Shown here: positions 1-10,540 of the stretch, piece after piece
How positions within the stretch are numbered: position 1 is the first letter of the stretch
How the letters are laid out: the number at the start of each line of letters is the position of its first letter
Source of the DNA: Phaeosaccion multiseriatum
Lineage: Eukaryota; Ochrophyta, other classes
Direction: 5' to 3'
DNA: 64,000 nt
Assembly (NCBI GenBank): GCA_965112735.1
Contig: OZ218959.1
Coordinates: forward strand, 1,922,001-1,986,000
Notes under the pieces: model-generated
What the model saw: the letters and a program-made list of their open reading frames with translations, nothing else
What the model was told of the DNA's origin: nothing
Database searches by the model: none
Translations under genes and position numbers: made by a program

Positions 1-410
1 GCATATTTCTCATCCGGTTTTTTTGGAAGCAGCATAAAGGGGTTTGCTACAGTCGAGCTTCAGTAGGTGAAAACGCTTGAGTTGCGTGGGGACACGCAAC
101 AGTCTTGTCAGGGGAGTGTTAGAAGTGCAGGGATGGCTGACGGGGATGTGGAAAGTCAGTCGTATGTCAGTGGCCCAGGCCTAGGCAACGCAGTGAGAAA
201 CGGTGCCCGTTTCTCACTATCCTCCTGTAGGTGGTCGTTTAGGACAGTGCATAGATAAGCTAATAGATACAAGGCCGGCTGTCAGGCTAGCTTTGGGGTG
301 CTGCTACCTTATCTGTGTGTCTAGTCCGTTTCGTGGAGGTCTAAGCACGACTTTCCACAACCCCAAAACCCCTTTATGCTGCTTCCAAAAAAACCGGATG
401 AGAAATATGC
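1..410. repeat. 45-bp perfect inverted repeat enclosing a 220-bp element
   Basis: Positions 1-45 and 366-410 are exact reverse complements. Between them lies one copy of the 220-bp element described at 147-366. The window begins inside this structure, so its true left boundary is unknown. It could be a foldback element or the product of an inverted duplication. Confidence 0.8.
147..366 (+). mobile_element. MITE-like 220-bp element, copy 1
   Basis: This segment is nearly identical to the reverse complement of 2457-2676. Its ends form terminal inverted repeats (TGTGGAAAGTC at 147 against GACTTTCCACA at 349-359, extendable to about 16 bp with one mismatch). Inside is a 12-bp palindrome arm pair (192-203 and 207-218). 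There is no coding potential and no clear target-site duplication. A non-autonomous DNA transposon, or the terminal repeat of a larger element, would explain it. Confidence 0.6.
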
Positions 411-530
411 AAAACTCACCCACCAGTGTGTGACGTGGCACTCCACAGGTCACCCTGCCACACACCTGCCACGGCAGGGTGAGAAAGCCCAAGGCCTCAA
501 ACTCACCCTCCGTGGCTGCGCACGGCTGCG

Positions 531-1796
531 CTAGCGCTGGCTCGTCCCCACCGTCACCTGCTGTCCCAGCGTTGCAACCGTACGAGGCACTCCATGCGCG
601 GCCTGCTCCGTCGCCAGCAGCTGGGCCGCCTTCTCGTCCATCAGCTTCTGCAGCCGCGCCTGCGCCGCTTCCACTTGCTGCATCCGATCCTTCAGAGAGA
701 GAGGAGGCCGGTCCAACCAGGCCGGACGATCCGCTGCAATCTCCTGCTGCCACCGGCGCTGCCTTGCCGGATCACACTTCCTCGCGTCCATCTCCTGCTG
801 CCACTGGCGCTCCTCCTCAAGCTGCCGCTCTGCCGGATCCCTGACCCCGTCGGGCCTTACCTTGCGCTTCTTCGACCGCCGCCCCCTCCTCTTTGGCCGC
901 GCACCAACTTCGGTAGTGGAACCAAGACCACTGAGAACACCATTCACCCGCACTACAGGCTGAGCCACAGCCCGCAGTGCGTCCTCCCGCTCTTGCCAGT
1001 CCCGCACTTGCTGTACCCGCGTGCTCTCCGCTTGAGCCTGCGTGTGTACCTCTTGCAGCTTGCGCTGAGCTTCCTCAGCCAAGGCAGCTTGTTGCGCCTG
1101 CTGCCGTCTCTCTTTCTCCCCGACGCGGCGCCTCTCCACCCGCTCCTGAGCCGCACACACACGCGCCCGCTCCAACTGTTCCTCCTCCAGCCAAACAGAC
1201 TCGCGCTCCTGCCGCTCCCGCTCGAGGACCGCAGCAGACACTGACCCCTCTGCAAGCGTGACGCCAGCCTGCTCTACCTGCTCCTCCTGAGCCTGCGCTT
1301 GCGCCACCCGAAGCCGAGACTGCGCCGCGGCCGCCACCGTCAGCTCTAGCGTCTGCAACTCCTTCGAGGCTCTGCGCTGTGCTGCCTGCCCTGTCGTCGT
1401 CACGGCCTTCACCAGCTGAGCAAGGACGCGCTTGTATTGCTCAGTGCGCTGCACAAGCGTCACCACCACCTGGGAAGCTGTACCCAAGCCGTACCGCTTC
1501 CCTGCATCCACCATCTTCCTCACCATGGCTCCGGTGGTCGGTTCGGTAGGGCAGCGAGAGAGACAGTGCTCCTTCTTGCAGTGAAAGCACGAAAAGACTT
1601 GCCCTGCCCCACAGTCGACCTTAGATCGTTTCTGCTTGCTGCCCGACCCCACCTGTGCAGCAGCTACCTGCACCTCCGACTGCTGCCTTGGATCCCGACC
1701 CAATAGCTGGCCCAGTAGCACCGGAAGTGCTGCAAGGTCCATCCTGATTCCATGCAGCTCCTCCATCAACCGATTGACCATGTCGTGATCCCCCAT
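531..1796 (-). CDS. Gag-like protein with CCHC-type zinc knuckle and coiled coil
   Basis: Single open frame of 421 codons starting at ATG 1796. The N-terminus (MGDHDMVNRLMEELHGI) is helical. Around residue 70 there is a knuckle-like motif, CFHCKKEHCLSRC, that is C-x2-C-x3-H-x4-C, one residue shorter than the classical retroviral or retrotransposon knuckle. The rest is a long Gln/Glu/Arg/Ala-rich coiled coil ending in TVGTSQR. No protease, reverse transcriptase or integrase was seen beside it. The ORF lies between the two inverted 220-bp repeats, so it is probably the structural ORF of a mobile element or its remnant. A cellular zinc-knuckle protein cannot be excluded. Confidence 0.5.
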   Translation of the reverse strand: MGDHDMVNRLMEELHGIRMDLAALPVLLGQLLGRDPRQQSEVQVAAAQVGSGSKQKRSKVDCGAGQVFSCFHCKKEHCLSRCPTEPTTGAMVRKMVDAGKRYGLGTASQVVVTLVQRTEQYKRVLAQLVKAVTTTGQAAQRRASKELQTLELTVAAAAQSRLRVAQAQAQEEQVEQAGVTLAEGSVSAAVLERERQERESVWLEEEQLERARVCAAQERVERRRVGEKERRQQAQQAALAEEAQRKLQEVHTQAQAESTRVQQVRDWQEREDALRAVAQPVVRVNGVLSGLGSTTEVGARPKRRGRRSKKRKVRPDGVRDPAERQLEEERQWQQEMDARKCDPARQRRWQQEIAADRPAWLDRPPLSLKDRMQQVEAAQARLQKLMDEKAAQLLATEQAAHGVPRTVATLGQQVTVGTSQR

Positions 1797-1799
1797 CGG

Positions 1800-2456
1800 T
1801 TCCTCCTGGGACCAGCCAGTACGCTTACTCTGTGCCAGCCGATCGCCGCGCTATGCCGGCATCTTCCCTCTTGCTGCGCCCCTGCAGCTGCTCCCTCCGA
1901 GCGTGCCTAATTATGCCTGATATCCGTGCCTGCTGCTGCTGCTGCTGCCTCTGCAGCTGCTGCGGTATCCAACACCTGCTGCTGCGCCCCCTGCCTCTCC
2001 AGCCAAGCCTGCTGTATCTCCTGCCGCTAACCTCTAAATCAGCGGTCCCCTCTGATTAAGTATAGCGGATACCCGTGCCTCCTGCTGCTGCCCCTGCAGC
2101 TGCTGTATCCAATCCTTTGCTGCTGCCCCTGCAGCTGCTCGCCAATCCTTCCGTGCCTCCTGCTGCTGCCCCTGCAGCTGCTCCTTGCAATATCCCTAGC
2201 TACCTCTTGCTGCCGATCCACGGTAGCGCTGCTGTGCCACTCTTTCAAAGCCAACCAATAAATTCTCCCACAAATAAATTCTCCCACCGGTTCCCAAGCA
2301 AAGCTAATTAAGCTAAACGCCCCTGACGGAGCAAGCTGTGGCGTGTCCGTGCCTTGGACACTAACCAAAAACGTCCACGTGCTAGTCTAGCGCACGATGA
2401 ACTCAAAGCCTCCCTCTGCTGAGCCTATTGGCCAAGTGCCAAACTGTCTTCGAGCT
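1800..2456. repeat. CTG/CAG-rich spacer with imperfect 22-bp repeats
   Basis: No convincing gene. The segment contains several imperfect copies of TGCTGCTGCCCCTGCAGCTG (for example near 2086, 2123 and 2160) and other CTG-rich stretches. The open frames here are simple-repeat artefacts. Confidence 0.6.
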
Positions 2457-2676
2457 TTGGGGTTGTGGAAAGTCGTGCTTAGACCTCCACGAAACGGACT
2501 AGACACACAGATAAGGTAGCAGCACCCCAAAGCTAGCCTGACAGCCGGCCTTGTATCTATTAGCTTATCTATGCACTGTCCTAAACGACCACCTACAGGA
2601 GGATAGTGAGAAACGGGCACCGTTTCTCACTGCGTTGCCTAGGCCTGGGCCACTGACATACGACTGACTTTCCACA
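2457..2676 (-). mobile_element. MITE-like 220-bp element, copy 2 (inverted)
   Basis: Reverse-complement copy of 147-366 with the same termini (TGTGGAAAGTC at 2464, GACTTTCCACA at 2666-2676). Its right end abuts the 87-bp repeat array directly. Together the two copies bracket the gag-like ORF in inverted orientation. Confidence 0.65.
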
Positions 2677-3270
2677 GTGCAGTACGACAGATGATGGGAG
2701 TGGCGCAGCAGCATCCAAGTACAGCAGCAGAAGGCAGCGCCGCAACAGCGGGCTGCGACGCGACGTGCAGTACGACAGATGATGGGAGTGGCGCAGCAGC
2801 TCCAAGTACAGCAGCGCAGAAGGCAGCGCCGCAGCAGCGGGCTGCGATGCGACGTGCAGTACGACAGATGATGGGAGTGGCGCAGCAGCTCCAAGTACAG
2901 CAGCAGAAGGCAGCGCCGCAGCAGCGGGCTGCGATGCGACGTGCAGTACGAGAGATGATGGGAGTGGCGCAGCAGCTCCAAGTACAGCAGCAGAAGGCAG
3001 CGCCGCAGCAGCGGGCTGCGATGCGACGTGCAGTACGACAGATGATGGGAGTGGCGCAGCAGCTCCAAGTACAGCAGCAGAAGGCAGCGCCGCAGCAGCG
3101 GGCTGCGATGCGACGTGCAGTACGAGAGATGATGGGAGTGGCGCAGCAGCTCCAAGTACAGCAGCAGAAGGCAGCGCCGCAGCAGCGGGCTGCGATGCGA
3201 CGTGCCGTACGACAGATGATGGGAGTGGCGCAGCAGCTCCAAGTACAGCAGCAGAAGGCAGCGCCGCGGA
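2677..3270 (+). repeat. 87-bp tandem repeat array 1 (29-codon unit)
   Basis: About seven tandem units of 87 bp. Because 87 is a multiple of three, one plus-strand frame reads through all units, with each unit encoding segments such as MRRAVRQMMGVAQQLQVQQQ. Units differ mainly at CGACAG/CGAGAG (Gln/Glu), which alternate in the later copies, suggesting a 174-bp higher-order unit. No upstream start region, intron or downstream domain identifies a gene. It may be a repeat-rich part of a decayed transposon protein. Confidence 0.75.
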
Positions 3271-3600
3271 TAGTCCTATGGGGATGGTCCTATGGGGATG
3301 GTCCTATGGGGATGGTCCTATGGGGATAGTCCTATGGGGATGGTCCTATGGGGACAGTCCTATGGGGATAGTCCTATGGGGATGGTCCTATGGGGACAGT
3401 GCTATGGGGATAGTCCTATGGGGATAGTCCTATGGGGATGGTCCTATGGGGATAGTCCTATGGGGATGGTCCTATGGGGATAGTCCTATGGGGATGGTCC
3501 TATGGGGATGGTCCTATGGGGATGGTCCTATGGGGATAGTCCTATGGGGATGGTCCTATGGGGATGGTCCTATGGGGATAGTCCTATGGGGATAGTCCTG
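3271..3600 (+). repeat. 15-bp minisatellite (TCCTATGGGGATGGT)
   Basis: About 22 copies of a 15-bp unit with A/G changes at two positions. It separates the two 87-bp arrays. The open frames are an automatic result of a unit length divisible by three. Confidence 0.9.
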
Positions 3601-3699
3601 CGATGCTGGCAGGAGCGATGACCTGCTCCGTCCACACGTGCCCCTGAGGCTGACACGCCCGAATGCTGCTGCCCTCTCCCCCTCTGCCCCCCCCACAAG

Positions 3700-4075
3700 C
3701 AGAAGGCAGCGCCGCAGCAGCGGGCAGCGATGCGACGTGCAGTACGACAGATGATGGGAGTGGCGCAGCAGCTCCAAGTACAGCAGCAGAAGGCAGCGCC
3801 GCAGCAGCGGGCTGCGATGCGACGTGCAGTACGACAGATGATGGGAGTGGCGCAGCAGCTCCAAGTACAGCAGCAGAAGGCAGCGCCGCAGCAGCGGGCT
3901 GCGATGCGACGTGCAGTACGAGAGATGATGGAAGTGGCACAGCAGCTCCAAGTACAGCAGCATGAGGCAGCGCGGCAGCAGCGGGCAGCGATGCGACGTG
4001 CAGTACGAGAGATGATGGAAGTGGCGCAGCAGTTCCAAGTGCAGCAGCACAAGGCAATGGACCAGCTGGAAGTAA
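3700..4075 (+). repeat. 87-bp tandem repeat array 2, diverged
   Basis: About four further copies of the 87-bp unit after the 15-bp array. The last two have conservative changes (MRRAVREMMEVAQQ, QQHEAARQQ), then the period dissolves. The frame remains open to about 4281. Confidence 0.7.
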
Positions 4076-5500
4076 GGCAGTCATCCGACGGCAGTGGAAC
4101 AGCGGGCTGCGAAGGTACAGCAGTATGCTGCACAGCAGCAGCCCGAAGCATGGCAGCAGCAGAAGGCAGTGTAGCAGCGGGCTGCGATGCAGCGTGCAGT
4201 GCAGCAGCTGGAAGTGTCGCAGCAGCTCGAAGTTCCGCAGCGGAAGGCAGTGCAGCAGCCGGAGGCAGGGCAGCCGCCTAAAGGATAGCATCCGAGACAG
4301 TGGAATAGCGGGCTGGGAAGGTACACAGTATGAAGTACAGCAGCAGTGCAGCAGCGGGCGGCGAGGCAACACGCACTAAAGCAGCTGGAAGCAGGGCAGC
4401 AGCGCGAGGTAGCAGAGGCCGGAGGCAGCGCAGCAGCACTAAGCAGAGCAGAACGTAGGCAGCGGCGGCTGCGAAACGACACGTAGTACAGCAGTAGACA
4501 GCAGCGCAGCATCGATCTGCGAGGCAACGTGCGGTGCAGCAGTATGCAATGAAGCGGCTGGACACAGCAGTCCCTTCATGGCAGCGGAAAGCAGTGCAGC
4601 CGCTGGAAGCGGGGCAGCAGCTGCAGGTAGGGCAGCAGCTCGTAGAGTTACGCAGAAGGCAGTCAACAGCGGGCAGGCGAAGCGAAACGTAGATCAGCAT
4701 CGGGCAGGCCGAAGATGGAGTGCAGGGCAGAGCAGAAGCTAGAGGCAGCGTAGCGGCAGGCAGCGCAGCAGCGCGCAGTACCGGGGAAGGCAGCGCAACA
4801 GCAGACCGTGCAGCATCAGGCGCTAAGCAACCGCAGAAAGACGGAACCAGCGCGACAGTAGGCAGCGAGGCAACGTGCAGCATAGCAGCAGCTGAAGGCA
4901 GTGAGCAGCCGGAGGCAGTGCAGCGGTAAGGCGGCGCCGCAACAGGTGGCGAGCAGCAGATAGCGCGACAGTTTACAGCCCAGTAGCGGCAGGCAGCGCA
5001 ACGTCAGGCAGAGCAGCAAGTGGCAGCGCAACAGGAGCCGGTGCGGCAGAAGACACTGAAGCAGCACACCGCGCAGCCGCAGGCGGCGCAGGAGGAGGCA
5101 GCGGAGCAGCAGGCAGCGCCGCAGAAGGCAGCTGCAGCAGGCAGCGGAGCAGCAGGCAGCGCCGCAGAAGGCAGAGCTGCAACAGGCAGCGAAACAGCAG
5201 GCAGTACAGCAACCGCCAGTGAAACAGCAGGCAGCGCAGCAGCGGGCGGCGCAGCAGTAGGCGGCGCAGCAGTAGGCGGTTAGCCGTAGAAGGCCGCGCA
5301 ACAGCAGGCAGGGCAGGAGTAGGCAGCACAGCTGCATAAGGAGCGCAGCAGGCTGGCAGTGCGACAGCGGCAGGACCCCTGCAGAGGGCAGCGTAGCAAC
5401 GGCTGGCAATGCGACAGTAGGCAGCGTAGCATCACCGCAGCTGAGCAGTAGACAGTGTAGCAGCGGACAATGTAGCGTCGGGCAACAAGGCAGCAGATCA
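4076..5500. repeat. Degenerate GCAGCA-type repetitive DNA
   Basis: This 1.4-kb stretch is a blurred continuation of the Gln/Ala-coding repeat, with recurring GGCAGCGCAGCAG-like words. Plus frames give Ala/Gln-rich peptides and minus frames give Cys/Leu-rich ones. No gene could be supported. Confidence 0.55.
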
Positions 5501-5502
5501 GC

Positions 5503-5708
5503 ACGGCACCTCTTCAGATCGGCGCGGCAAGGACCATCGCGGCGAAGGACTTCTCGGACGTCCAGGTCCAGCGATAGGGACCATGGAAGAGCAACTGCTT
5601 CATCGTCTACATCCGCCAGAACTCGACGGCGTCAACTGAGGTAACGAATACGCTGGCCATGAGCGAGGGAATCGGTGCCGTAGAAGTTGGGGGCCAGAGG
5701 GGAGACTA
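5503..5708 (+). pseudogene. Tyrosine-recombinase C-terminus relic (Crypton/DIRS/Ngaro type)
   Basis: In the frame starting at 5524 the peptide reads AARTIAAKDFSDVQVQR, then a TAG stop at 5575-5577, then GPWKSNCFIVYIRQNS. This resembles the end of eukaryotic-transposon tyrosine recombinases, where an Ala/Thr-rich helix and IQxxGRWxS precede the catalytic Tyr in YIR (Tyr codon 5608-5610 here). The stop and the Pro where Arg is usual argue for a dead copy. Only the last 60 or so codons are recognisable. The assignment rests on motif memory, without an alignment. Confidence 0.5.
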
Positions 5709-5753
5709 GGGGAGAAGGGGGGAAGGAGACATGAGATTTCAAGCGGGTGTAGT

Positions 5754-5936
5754 TGGGAGTAGGGGCGAGGCAGACGCGTCTGCCCGCCCTGCTTTGGCAC
5801 CCCCTGGAAATCGCATTTACCCCCCCTTACACAATATAAACAATTATCAGTATTAGCAGTTAGCGTGACTGAGCGAGAGAGCGCTCGAGGGGAAGGCATG
5901 GGCAGTACTAGGTGTCAGGACGTAGAGGACTGAAAA
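5754..5936 (+). repeat. 183-bp direct repeat, copy 1
   Basis: It matches 6338-6520 over 183 bp with a single noted difference (GTTAGCGTGACT against GTTAGCCTGACT). It contains an A/T-rich core with TATAAACAATTATC. It does not have the TG...CA ends of an LTR. It begins just downstream of the recombinase relic, which fits the split direct repeats of Ngaro-type elements. Confidence 0.85.
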
Positions 5937-6337
5937 AGTAGTTTTCGAGCAGAGCGAGTTTACGAGTCGATAGTATCGAAAACGTATTTTCGGGAAACGG
6001 GGAGGACTGGCAGTCACAGAAAAAATGGATGGAGGCAAGGGCACGCCGCGCCGACCGACGCGAGGGCCCAATGGCCCGTGCGGCCACGTATGACGCTCAG
6101 CCCACCGGGGTAGAGCAAGAATTTAGCATTCACTACTGTAAAAGAGGAGGCGACGCGAGTACGGCGTCGAAAGAGTTGTAGCAAGTGCCGAAGAGCTCAG
6201 CGCGGTGAGAAGGACAGCGAAGGGGCGGAGCAGCCCAGCAGTCCACCGCGCGAAGGAGACGGCAGCGACAGCAAAAGTTTCCCCACCCGCCCGGCCCGGG
6301 GGGACGAGTGGGATTATCGGGAATCCAACGGGGTGGA
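5937..6337. other. 401-bp segment between the direct repeats
   Basis: Unique sequence between the two 183-bp repeats with no convincing gene. If the flanking pair are the B1 and B2 repeats of a Ngaro-like element, this would be A2 and should match the left end of an intact copy. No such match was seen upstream in this window. Confidence 0.4.
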
Positions 6338-6520
6338 TGGGAGTAGGGGCGAGGCAGACGCGTCTGCCCGCCCTGCTTTGGCACCCCCTGGAAATCGCAT
6401 TTACCCCCCCTTACACAATATAAACAATTATCAGTATTAGCAGTTAGCCTGACTGAGCGAGAGAGCGCTCGAGGGGAAGGCATGGGCAGTACTAGGTGTC
6501 AGGACGTAGAGGACTGAAAA
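6338..6520 (+). repeat. 183-bp direct repeat, copy 2
   Basis: Second copy of 5754-5936. Immediately after it the sequence changes to a run with repeated AAAGTGCGAAATGGC-like words (6520-6645). Confidence 0.85.
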
Positions 6521-6869
6521 GTGCGAAATAGCCTAGACCCACGGGATGGGCGTACGCGAGGAGCTTCAAAAAGTGCGAAATGGCTCCAGACGAAAACTGC
6601 CCAGTGGAGCCCAAAAAGTGCGAAGTGCGAAATGGCGAAGGGGGGAAAGTGACAAATTTGAAAAGGGGGAGGGAAAAGATGAGAAATAAAGAGCAAGATG
6701 CCCGCCAAGACGTGTAGAAGCGGAACTGATAGGCAAACAGGAAGCAGTCGCCTCACGGGAAGTAATGGGCCGACACAGACGGTGGTGGAAGGGGGGGAAC
6801 CCCCGCGGCGCGTGCTGCTGCGGCAAATCCGAAGCCGGGTAAGGACGGCCCTATAGGCGCAGCCCCGGC

Positions 6870-7055
6870 GCCTATACCACCAGGAGCTACGGCAGCACCA
6901 CCAGGAGCTACGGCAGCACCACCAGGAGCTACGGCACCACCACCAGGAGCTACGGCACCACCACCAGGAGAGCTACGGCACCACCAGGAGCTACGGCACC
7001 ACCACCAGCAGCTATACGGCACCACCACCAGGAGCTACGGCACCACCACGGGCAG
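6870..7055 (+). repeat. 18-bp minisatellite (CACCACCAGGAGCTACGG)
   Basis: About nine imperfect units. One minus-strand frame gives Gly/Ala/Val-rich repeats (VAPGGGA). Probably non-coding. Confidence 0.8.
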
Positions 7056-7170
7056 CACCGGCGGTGGTGCTAGCTGCAGCGACAGGGGCTTCGACGGATC
7101 CCGACCTGCGTGTGGACGGGTATTGGCTTTTTCTTAGCGGGCGGCGCCTCTGCCAGATGGCGGACCCCCC

Positions 7171-7719
7171 GTGTGTTCAGGGCGATTCCTTGATTTCCAG
7201 CAGGGAAACCCGCCCTACATGAACTCCTGCGACTTTGAGGGTTGCACGGGGCGTGTCCACGTAGAGTGCGCGATGAAGCTCAAAAGGTCGCGGGAGAAGA
7301 GAGTAGAGCACTCTTCGAAATTGATTTGGAAGCTTTTTTTGCGGGGAGGAGTGCGCCAAGAGAGTGCCTTTGAACAGGACAGGAGTGCGCCAAGAGTGCC
7401 TTTTCACTTTGCTTCAGCCACCCGATGGCCACCAACCCCGCCGCCAGCGCTCTCGTCGTCTGTCGTCTGGAGCATGATCCTTACAGGCGCATCTTCGTCA
7501 CTTGAGGGGGACGAGCAGGCATCAGACGAAGCAGCATCACCATGTCCTGCATTGCCCCCCACCGCGGCGCCTTCCCCCAACGCACTGATGTCCACACCTC
7601 CCGCACTATGGAAGTCAACCCCTCCTTGTGCAAGGGGTGACCATTCACCGCCCGTCACAGCCATCCCTCCTCCATGGGCGCGTCACAGCCTCCTGCCTCG
7701 CGTAGCGATATATCGCTGA
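7171..7719 (+). other. Region with a partial C/H zinc-finger-like peptide; no firm gene
   Basis: A plus frame starting at ATG 7171 contains CDFEGCTGRVHVECAMK, which resembles the end of a PHD-like or RING-like zinc finger. A minus-strand ORF of 86 codons (7664-7404) is acidic and Ser-rich. Neither has further domains or clear splice sites, and the segment lies at the edge of the transposon-derived zone. Both may be fragments. Confidence 0.25.
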
Positions 7720-8131
7720 ATGGTTTATAGCGAGCTAATGACTCCTTATATATCGCTACACTCAATGCAAATGGCCTGCTCGTTTGAAATGGTCTGCCCG
7801 CCAAAATATAATAGTAAAATGGATATATTTCGCCCTTTTCCCCCCCGCACAGCCCGCAGCACGATAGGAAAGGGACGGCGTAAAAAAAAGGGCGAAATGG
7901 CATAATTAGCAGTTTTCCCCTTTTTTTTTTGGGCTTTTTTTTTTGCGCCGATAGGAGCGGGCCGGGGCCAAAAAGTGTTAAATGGCATTTCGCACTTTTT
8001 TTTTTCGTCGTTTTTTGCCACACGATAAGAACGGCCCTTAAAATAATGAATTAAACATATTAAAAATAAAATGCCTGTTGCAAAGTTCTCAAGAGAGGAG
8101 AGGAATGCCCCCCTCCTCCCGCCTCTCTTTG
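7720..8131. other. A/T-rich spacer
   Basis: No gene seen. Long T and A runs occur at 7917-7944 and 7996-8005. Positions 7984-8000 carry an inverted copy of the AAAGTGCGAAATG word found at 6571-6640. Confidence 0.6.
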
Positions 8132-9410
8132 CTATACTATGGCAGCTTGGTCTCTCCTAGCTGTGGCACGCAGGCGAGGGCCCTCCCCCCCCTTCCCCTC
8201 CTCTCTCTCTCTCCGCAAGATGGCGGGCAACCACTCTCTCTGAAGCTTGTCGAGGAGGTCACTTGTGTTCCTCTGAGTGGCAATGTCCACCACAACGGCG
8301 CGTGTGGCGCTGCCTCGATACTCCTTTATGCGTCCTCCAAGCTTGGCTAGCCGCTGCAACTTGCTTGCCTCTGCTGGTGGGAAAGCGTCCCATGCGCGGC
8401 GGGGGGGGGGGCGGGCGTGGAGCAAGGAGCGAAGAAGAGGAGGGGCAGGATGCAGTTGGAGTGCAGCATAGCAGTAGCACTACCACCAGCAGCAACAAAG
8501 ACAACAACATCTTCACCCCGTCATCACGCCCAATGTGCACACAGACCCGTGCCCTCAGTCCATACACCACACCCAGCCACACCCAAGCCCACCCAATTGC
8601 AGTCCCCCAAGTCATTCTATCGAAGAGGATGGCACTGGACAGTTCGAGCTGCTGACTGACCTTGTGCATCCCTTGCGGCGCCGTCCTCCTGCTGCAGTTG
8701 GTGATACACCCTCAGCCCCACCAGCTTCTGCACCATTGTATCTGTGAAAACCTGCGAGTAGCTGCACGCACACACGCACACAACGCCAGCAGCACACACA
8801 TAGGAGACAGACAGAGAGAGAGAAGGGAGGAGAGGGAGGGAGAGGGGTTGAGAGGGGAAGAGAATGAAAGCCGCTCCTGTTGTACAGCCTTACTGCCGAC
8901 TACTCACGTGCTGAATTGACGGCTGGAGATTTGGCGCTGCTTTCCATTTCCGAAAGCGACAGAGAAATCCAAGCCAGACTGTGATGAAAGAAGACGAGAA
9001 GGACACAGAGGGAGAGGGATACCACAGAGAGTGAGGGATCAGAAAGGACTCAGGCAGTGGTGCGCAGCGAGGTACCGACGATGTAGAGATGCGGATAGAT
9101 ACAGATGATGACTGACGATAGTGAAGACATGCAGTAGTATCACACAGATGACTTAAAACATGACATGATTGACGGTAGAGATGCGACTGACCTTTTTGAG
9201 GAGCCTCAGCATGACGAGTTGGCAACATGCGTGGTATACAGGATGCACGATGGCAGCCTAAGGGAGGGGGAGGGAGGCGTAGCAACGGGGAGGAGCCAGT
9301 CAGCACGCAGAACACTCATCACAACAACAACAGCAACAACAGCAGCAACAACAACGACAACGACAACAACAACGACAACGACAACAACGACAACGACAAC
9401 AACGACAACG

Positions 9411-9449
<39 letters not shown>

Positions 9450-9834
9450 GCGGCAGCAGCAGCAGAAGCAGCAGCAACTAACAGAGAAGGCAGAGGACGG
9501 AGAAGACCAGCTCCACTCTTATACCCTTGTCATGACCAATCTCAGCACAAAACGATCCCCAGCCATCACCCCTCTTTCTCTCTCTCTATCCATCCATCTA
9601 TCTGTCGATCTACCTATGTGTGTATCTATCCATCCATCTATCTGTCTATCTACCTATGTGTGTATCTATCCATGCATCTGTCTATCTACCTATCCATCTA
9701 TCCATCTCTCCGTCTATCCATCCATCCATCCATCTACCTATCTATCTATCTCCGTGTCCTTCTGTCCCTCTCTCTCCCTCTCTCTTTGTTTCTCTTTCTC
9801 TCTCTCTTTGTTTCTCTCCCTCTCTCTCTCTGCT

Positions 9835-9865
<31 letters not shown>

Positions 9866-10509
9866 TTGTTTCTCTCCCTCTGTCTCTCTTTGTTTCTCTC
9901 TCTCTCTCTCTCACGTTCTAGCCCCAACGAGCAGCCACCGACCTTCGTCTCCTTGACAACTGTGAGGGGGTGAATTCGCTCGGCAGCCTCCAGCAGCTCC
10001 AGGGCCTTGTCAGTGGCGAGGCTGTGCAGAGAGACGTACCCCATAGTTAGCAGCTGGTGGGGGGGGGGGGGGGTGGAAGTGGGGTGGGGGGGCAGAATGA
10101 CTTTCGTGAGGACAGAGAGAGGAAGCAAGAAGGGGAGGGGGAAGGGGCGGAGCGGTATCATGCGACACCTCCTACACGTCCTCTCATCACCCCAAGCACG
10201 TCACGCATGGCAGGCTTCAGTCCACAACAAGGAAGCAGACACACAAGTATACACACACGTACATACCCACACACACACCTACACACGTAGTTACCAACAC
10301 AACACACCCACCTGTGCCACTCTGTCTGCTCCCCCCGCGGCGGTTTCCCCTAAGAGCTTGTGCAGCAGCTGAGCGACGATGAAGGACGCGTCGTTGGCGT
10401 ATCGCACGTTCTCTGCGCGTCTCCACGCCTTGGCCCCTGCCTGCCTTCCCTCGCACCTCCTCGCACGGCTAGCACCGCCGGATTCTTGCCCCTCCTCCTC
10501 CTCCTTCTC

Positions 10510-10540
<31 letters not shown>

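Noticed and set aside
2677-3600. CRISPR-like array
   Set aside because: Units are directly adjacent with no unique spacers, and the context is eukaryotic.
2593-5409. Cys/Leu-rich minus-strand ORFs over the CAG-rich arrays
   Set aside because: They are shadow frames of the GCA/CAG repeats with no domain or splice signals.
5754-6520. 183-bp direct repeats as LTRs of a small LTR element (TRIM)
   Set aside because: There are no TG...CA termini, primer-binding site or polypurine tract. Split repeats of a YR element fit better.
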